This document shows positions 4,607-5,763 of a stretch of DNA of 5,763 nucleotides, piece by piece. The stretch lies in NCBI RefSeq assembly GCF_020829685.1, contig NZ_JAIVFR010000459.1:1-5763 (forward strand), in the 5' to 3' direction. Each line of letters opens with the position of its first letter. The first letter of the stretch is position 1. A program made the translations under genes and the position numbers. This DNA comes from Nostoc sp. CHAB 5715. GTDB taxonomy: Bacteria > Cyanobacteriota > Cyanobacteriia > Cyanobacteriales > Nostocaceae. The notes beneath the pieces were generated by a model. It did no database searches. It was not told where the DNA came from and saw only the letters and a program-made list of their open reading frames with translations.

Positions 4607-5523
4607 CAACCAGGTGAATTGACTAGAGGAGGTGCAGCAGGTGGAACTGTAACCCAACCAGTTTGGACTGATTGATTGGATGTTTGGGCATACTCAGAAG
4701 CTGCCTGATTATTTGCTAGGGATGGCTTTTGGGTTGCAGCTTGTGCTAGCCACTGCTGATAATCTTCAGGAGATTCGACAACCACATTCGCCTGCATCGT
4801 CGCAAAGTATGTGCCGCTATATTGGGAATCGGTCAATCGGTATTGACCAGGGCGGATGGGAGTAAATTCAAAGTCGATCGCATGGTTGGGAATAATATCC
4901 TGCTTGAGGCGAAATGCAGGTATATAGAAGCCGTGGAGTACGTCTTGTGATCGCAGCGCTAAACGCACCCGGCGATCGCTAGGTAAATGCAATTCGGTAC
5001 TGGTAATATCTCTTTCTGGGTAATGAAAAACCCACGCCCACTGTTTAGCTAGTACGTCGATTTTTTCTACAGGTTCTGCTAAAGCCTTAGCTGGTGCTGC
5101 ATAACCTGATTCCATTCCCAATGGATTATGCAGGTGAACTAATTCCGATGGGCCTTGAATCCCCATTTGTTCGTAAACTTGGTAACTGTAACCCGCAATC
5201 CAAAACACTAACAGTATTGGGATTGCTGTCCAGACAACTTCTAAGGTGATATTACCTTCAATTGGTGGGCCGTCGGTGAAGTCATCTTTGACTGCCCGAT
5301 GGAAAATAACAGAATACATCAGAGTACTTGTTACTCCCAAGAAGATGAACGCACCGAGGGTTACTAAGAAGCTAATCAAATCATCAATTAATTGAGATTC
5401 GGCTGCTGCTTGGGGGGGAAGCCAGGAGTAAGCCTGCTTCCCGATCCAGAGACTGGTAAGAGTCACTGCGATCGCGCCTGTCAGCAGCGTCAAAATATTT
5501 AAAATCTTCTGGATTTTCATCAT
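4606..5523 (-). CDS. coxB: Haem-copper oxidase subunit II lacking CuA (ARTO / cox3 type)
   Basis: Subunit II, 305 residues. Hydrophobic segments lie at about 7-26, 49-74 and 95-113; a periplasmic or lumenal cupredoxin domain spans about 155-252; a Gln/Ala/Pro-rich tail follows (253-305). LEVVWTAIP (E95) is the conserved helix-II motif at the K-channel entrance; KQWAWVFHYP (160-169) and LHGFYIPAFRLKQD (196-209) are normal. The CuA loop is not: where C-S-E-x-C-G-x-x-H-x-x-M is expected the protein has DSQYSGTYFATM (232-243), so both Cys, the Glu and the second His are replaced by D232, S236, Q234 and F240; H197 and M243 remain. The protein has no cysteine at all. By family knowledge this marks a CuA-less alternative oxidase, probably taking electrons from quinol. 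The start is ATG 5523 or the adjacent ATG 5520; an in-frame stop at 5527-5529 excludes anything longer. No Shine-Dalgarno motif is visible, since a heptamer array lies directly upstream. Confidence 0.95.
   Translation of the reverse strand: MMKIQKILNILTLLTGAIAVTLTSLWIGKQAYSWLPPQAAAESQLIDDLISFLVTLGAFIFLGVTSTLMYSVIFHRAVKDDFTDGPPIEGNITLEVVWTAIPILLVFWIAGYSYQVYEQMGIQGPSELVHLHNPLGMESGYAAPAKALAEPVEKIDVLAKQWAWVFHYPERDITSTELHLPSDRRVRLALRSQDVLHGFYIPAFRLKQDIIPNHAIDFEFTPIRPGQYRLTDSQYSGTYFATMQANVVVESPEDYQQWLAQAATQKPSLANNQAASEYAQTSNQSVQTGWVTVPPAAPPLVNSPG
4972..4979. repeat. HIP1 octamer GCGATCGC
   Basis: A perfect HIP1 palindrome inside coxB; supports a cyanobacterial host. Confidence 0.9.
5468..5475. repeat. 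HIP1 octamer GCGATCGC
   Basis: A perfect HIP1 palindrome in the 5' part of coxB; supports a cyanobacterial host. Confidence 0.9.
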
Positions 5524-5593
5524 TGGTCATTGGTTATTGGGCATGGGGCATGGGGCATTGGGCATGGGGCATTGGGCATTGGTCGATGGTTAG
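5524..5593. repeat. Heptanucleotide tandem repeat (STRR type) abutting the coxB start
   Basis: Ten consecutive heptamers, read on the plus strand: TGGTCAT, TGGTTAT, TGGGCAT, GGGGCAT, GGGGCAT, TGGGCAT, GGGGCAT, TGGGCAT, TGGTCGA, TGGTTAG. Short tandemly repeated heptamers are a known feature of heterocystous cyanobacteria. The array begins at the base next to the coxB ATG and fills nearly the whole 75-bp spacer to the upstream small ORF, so it replaces the place where a ribosome binding site would be. Confidence 0.9.
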
Positions 5594-5598
5594 TAACT

Positions 5599-5724
5599 TT
5601 AAACAATTGACAAATGACTTATTTGAGTGTTGTGTTGAGTCGGTGGTATTTTGTTGATAACTTCAAAGCCGATAAAAGATGCTAAAACAAATACAAACAA
5701 AGCAGCAAGTAATGCCTCTGTCAT
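5599..5724 (-). CDS. Small ORF, 41 aa, truncated PntAb-like N-terminus
   Basis: The ORF starts at ATG 5724 and stops at TAA 5601-5599. The first 29 residues (MTEALLAALFVFVLASFIGF, then EVINKIPPT) look to me like the start of cyanobacterial PntAb, the membrane part of the transhydrogenase alpha subunit (normally about 95 residues), as far as I recall that family. After PPT the usual LHTPLMSG is replaced by QHNTQISHLSIV and a stop, so only one membrane helix (about 4-24) remains and no transhydrogenase function is possible. It keeps a good ribosome binding site 10 nt upstream and reads in the direction of coxB, 75 bp ahead. It is either a gene remnant moved by recombination between the heptamer arrays on both sides, or a small membrane peptide still made with the oxidase. 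The match is from memory and needs an alignment. Confidence 0.6.
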   Translation of the reverse strand: MTEALLAALFVFVLASFIGFEVINKIPPTQHNTQISHLSIV

Positions 5725-5734
5725 GAAATCAAAA

Positions 5735-5740
5735 CTCCTT
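5735..5740 (-). promoter_or_regulatory. Ribosome binding site AAGGAG of the small ORF
   Basis: On the minus strand AAGGAG (plus-strand CTCCTT) lies 10 nt before ATG 5724. It is the best reason to think that the 41-codon ORF is, or recently was, translated. Confidence 0.6.
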
Positions 5741-5747
5741 GTGTAAA

Positions 5748-5763
5748 TGGGAATGGGGCATGG
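5748..5763. repeat. Start of a second heptanucleotide array, cut by the window edge
   Basis: TGGGAAT and GGGGCAT (5748-5761) followed by GG match the heptamer family seen at 5524-5593. The small ORF is therefore bracketed by related repeats. The array's full length lies outside the window. Confidence 0.6.

Noticed and set aside
2989..4617. Several plus-strand ORFs of 64-99 codons opposite coxA
   Set aside because: They lie antisense to a highly conserved coxA, have no ribosome binding sites and show low-complexity or unnatural composition.

Overview
The window looks like chromosomal DNA from a filamentous, Nostoc-like cyanobacterium (order Nostocales). Three things point there: three copies of the HIP1 octamer GCGATCGC (982, 4972, 5468); heptanucleotide tandem repeats (TGGGCAT and GGGGCAT variants) and C-rich CCCCTGC-type repeats; and a coxB-coxA-coxC order with cyanobacterial-style proteins. 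The genus-level assignment is an inference.

Layout. Plus strand, left side: the 3' part of a DUF433-type antitoxin gene (1-270), then, 2 bp later, a complete DUF5615 PIN-like toxin gene (273-638). Next comes a 259-residue protein of unknown function (789-1568) with its own ribosome binding site and a hairpin terminator (1582-1611). Between 1611 and 1839 lie two tandem inverted-repeat elements with GGACTTACGCA ends; the second ends exactly at the coxC stop codon. Minus strand, right side, read from 5763 down to 1840: a 41-codon ORF (5724-5599) that starts like the transhydrogenase subunit PntAb but breaks off, a heptamer repeat array, coxB (5523-4606), coxA (4592-2931), a 488-bp repeat-filled gap, and coxC (2442-1840).

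How the genes work together. CoxA has every haem and CuB ligand of a haem-copper oxidase, in the A2 (YSHPxVY) form. CoxB has no cysteine at all and has lost most CuA ligands (D232, S236 and F240 where Cys, Cys and His are expected). The set is therefore best read as the CuA-less alternative respiratory terminal oxidase (ARTO, 'cox3' type), thought to oxidise quinol rather than cytochrome c or plastocyanin. The two left-hand gene units have no evident functional link with it and face it convergently.

The most unusual part is the 488-bp gap between coxA and coxC. It holds nine full copies and one partial copy of a 21-bp repeat (2549-2749), framed by 26-bp imperfect inverted repeats (2506-2531 and 2783-2808). 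Next to it is a MITE-like element (2816-2918) with 18-bp terminal inverted repeats and a perfect 10-bp target duplication, 2 bp beyond the coxA stop codon. The oxidase locus is thus bordered or interrupted by repeats at four places, which raises the question whether coxC is still co-transcribed with coxBA.
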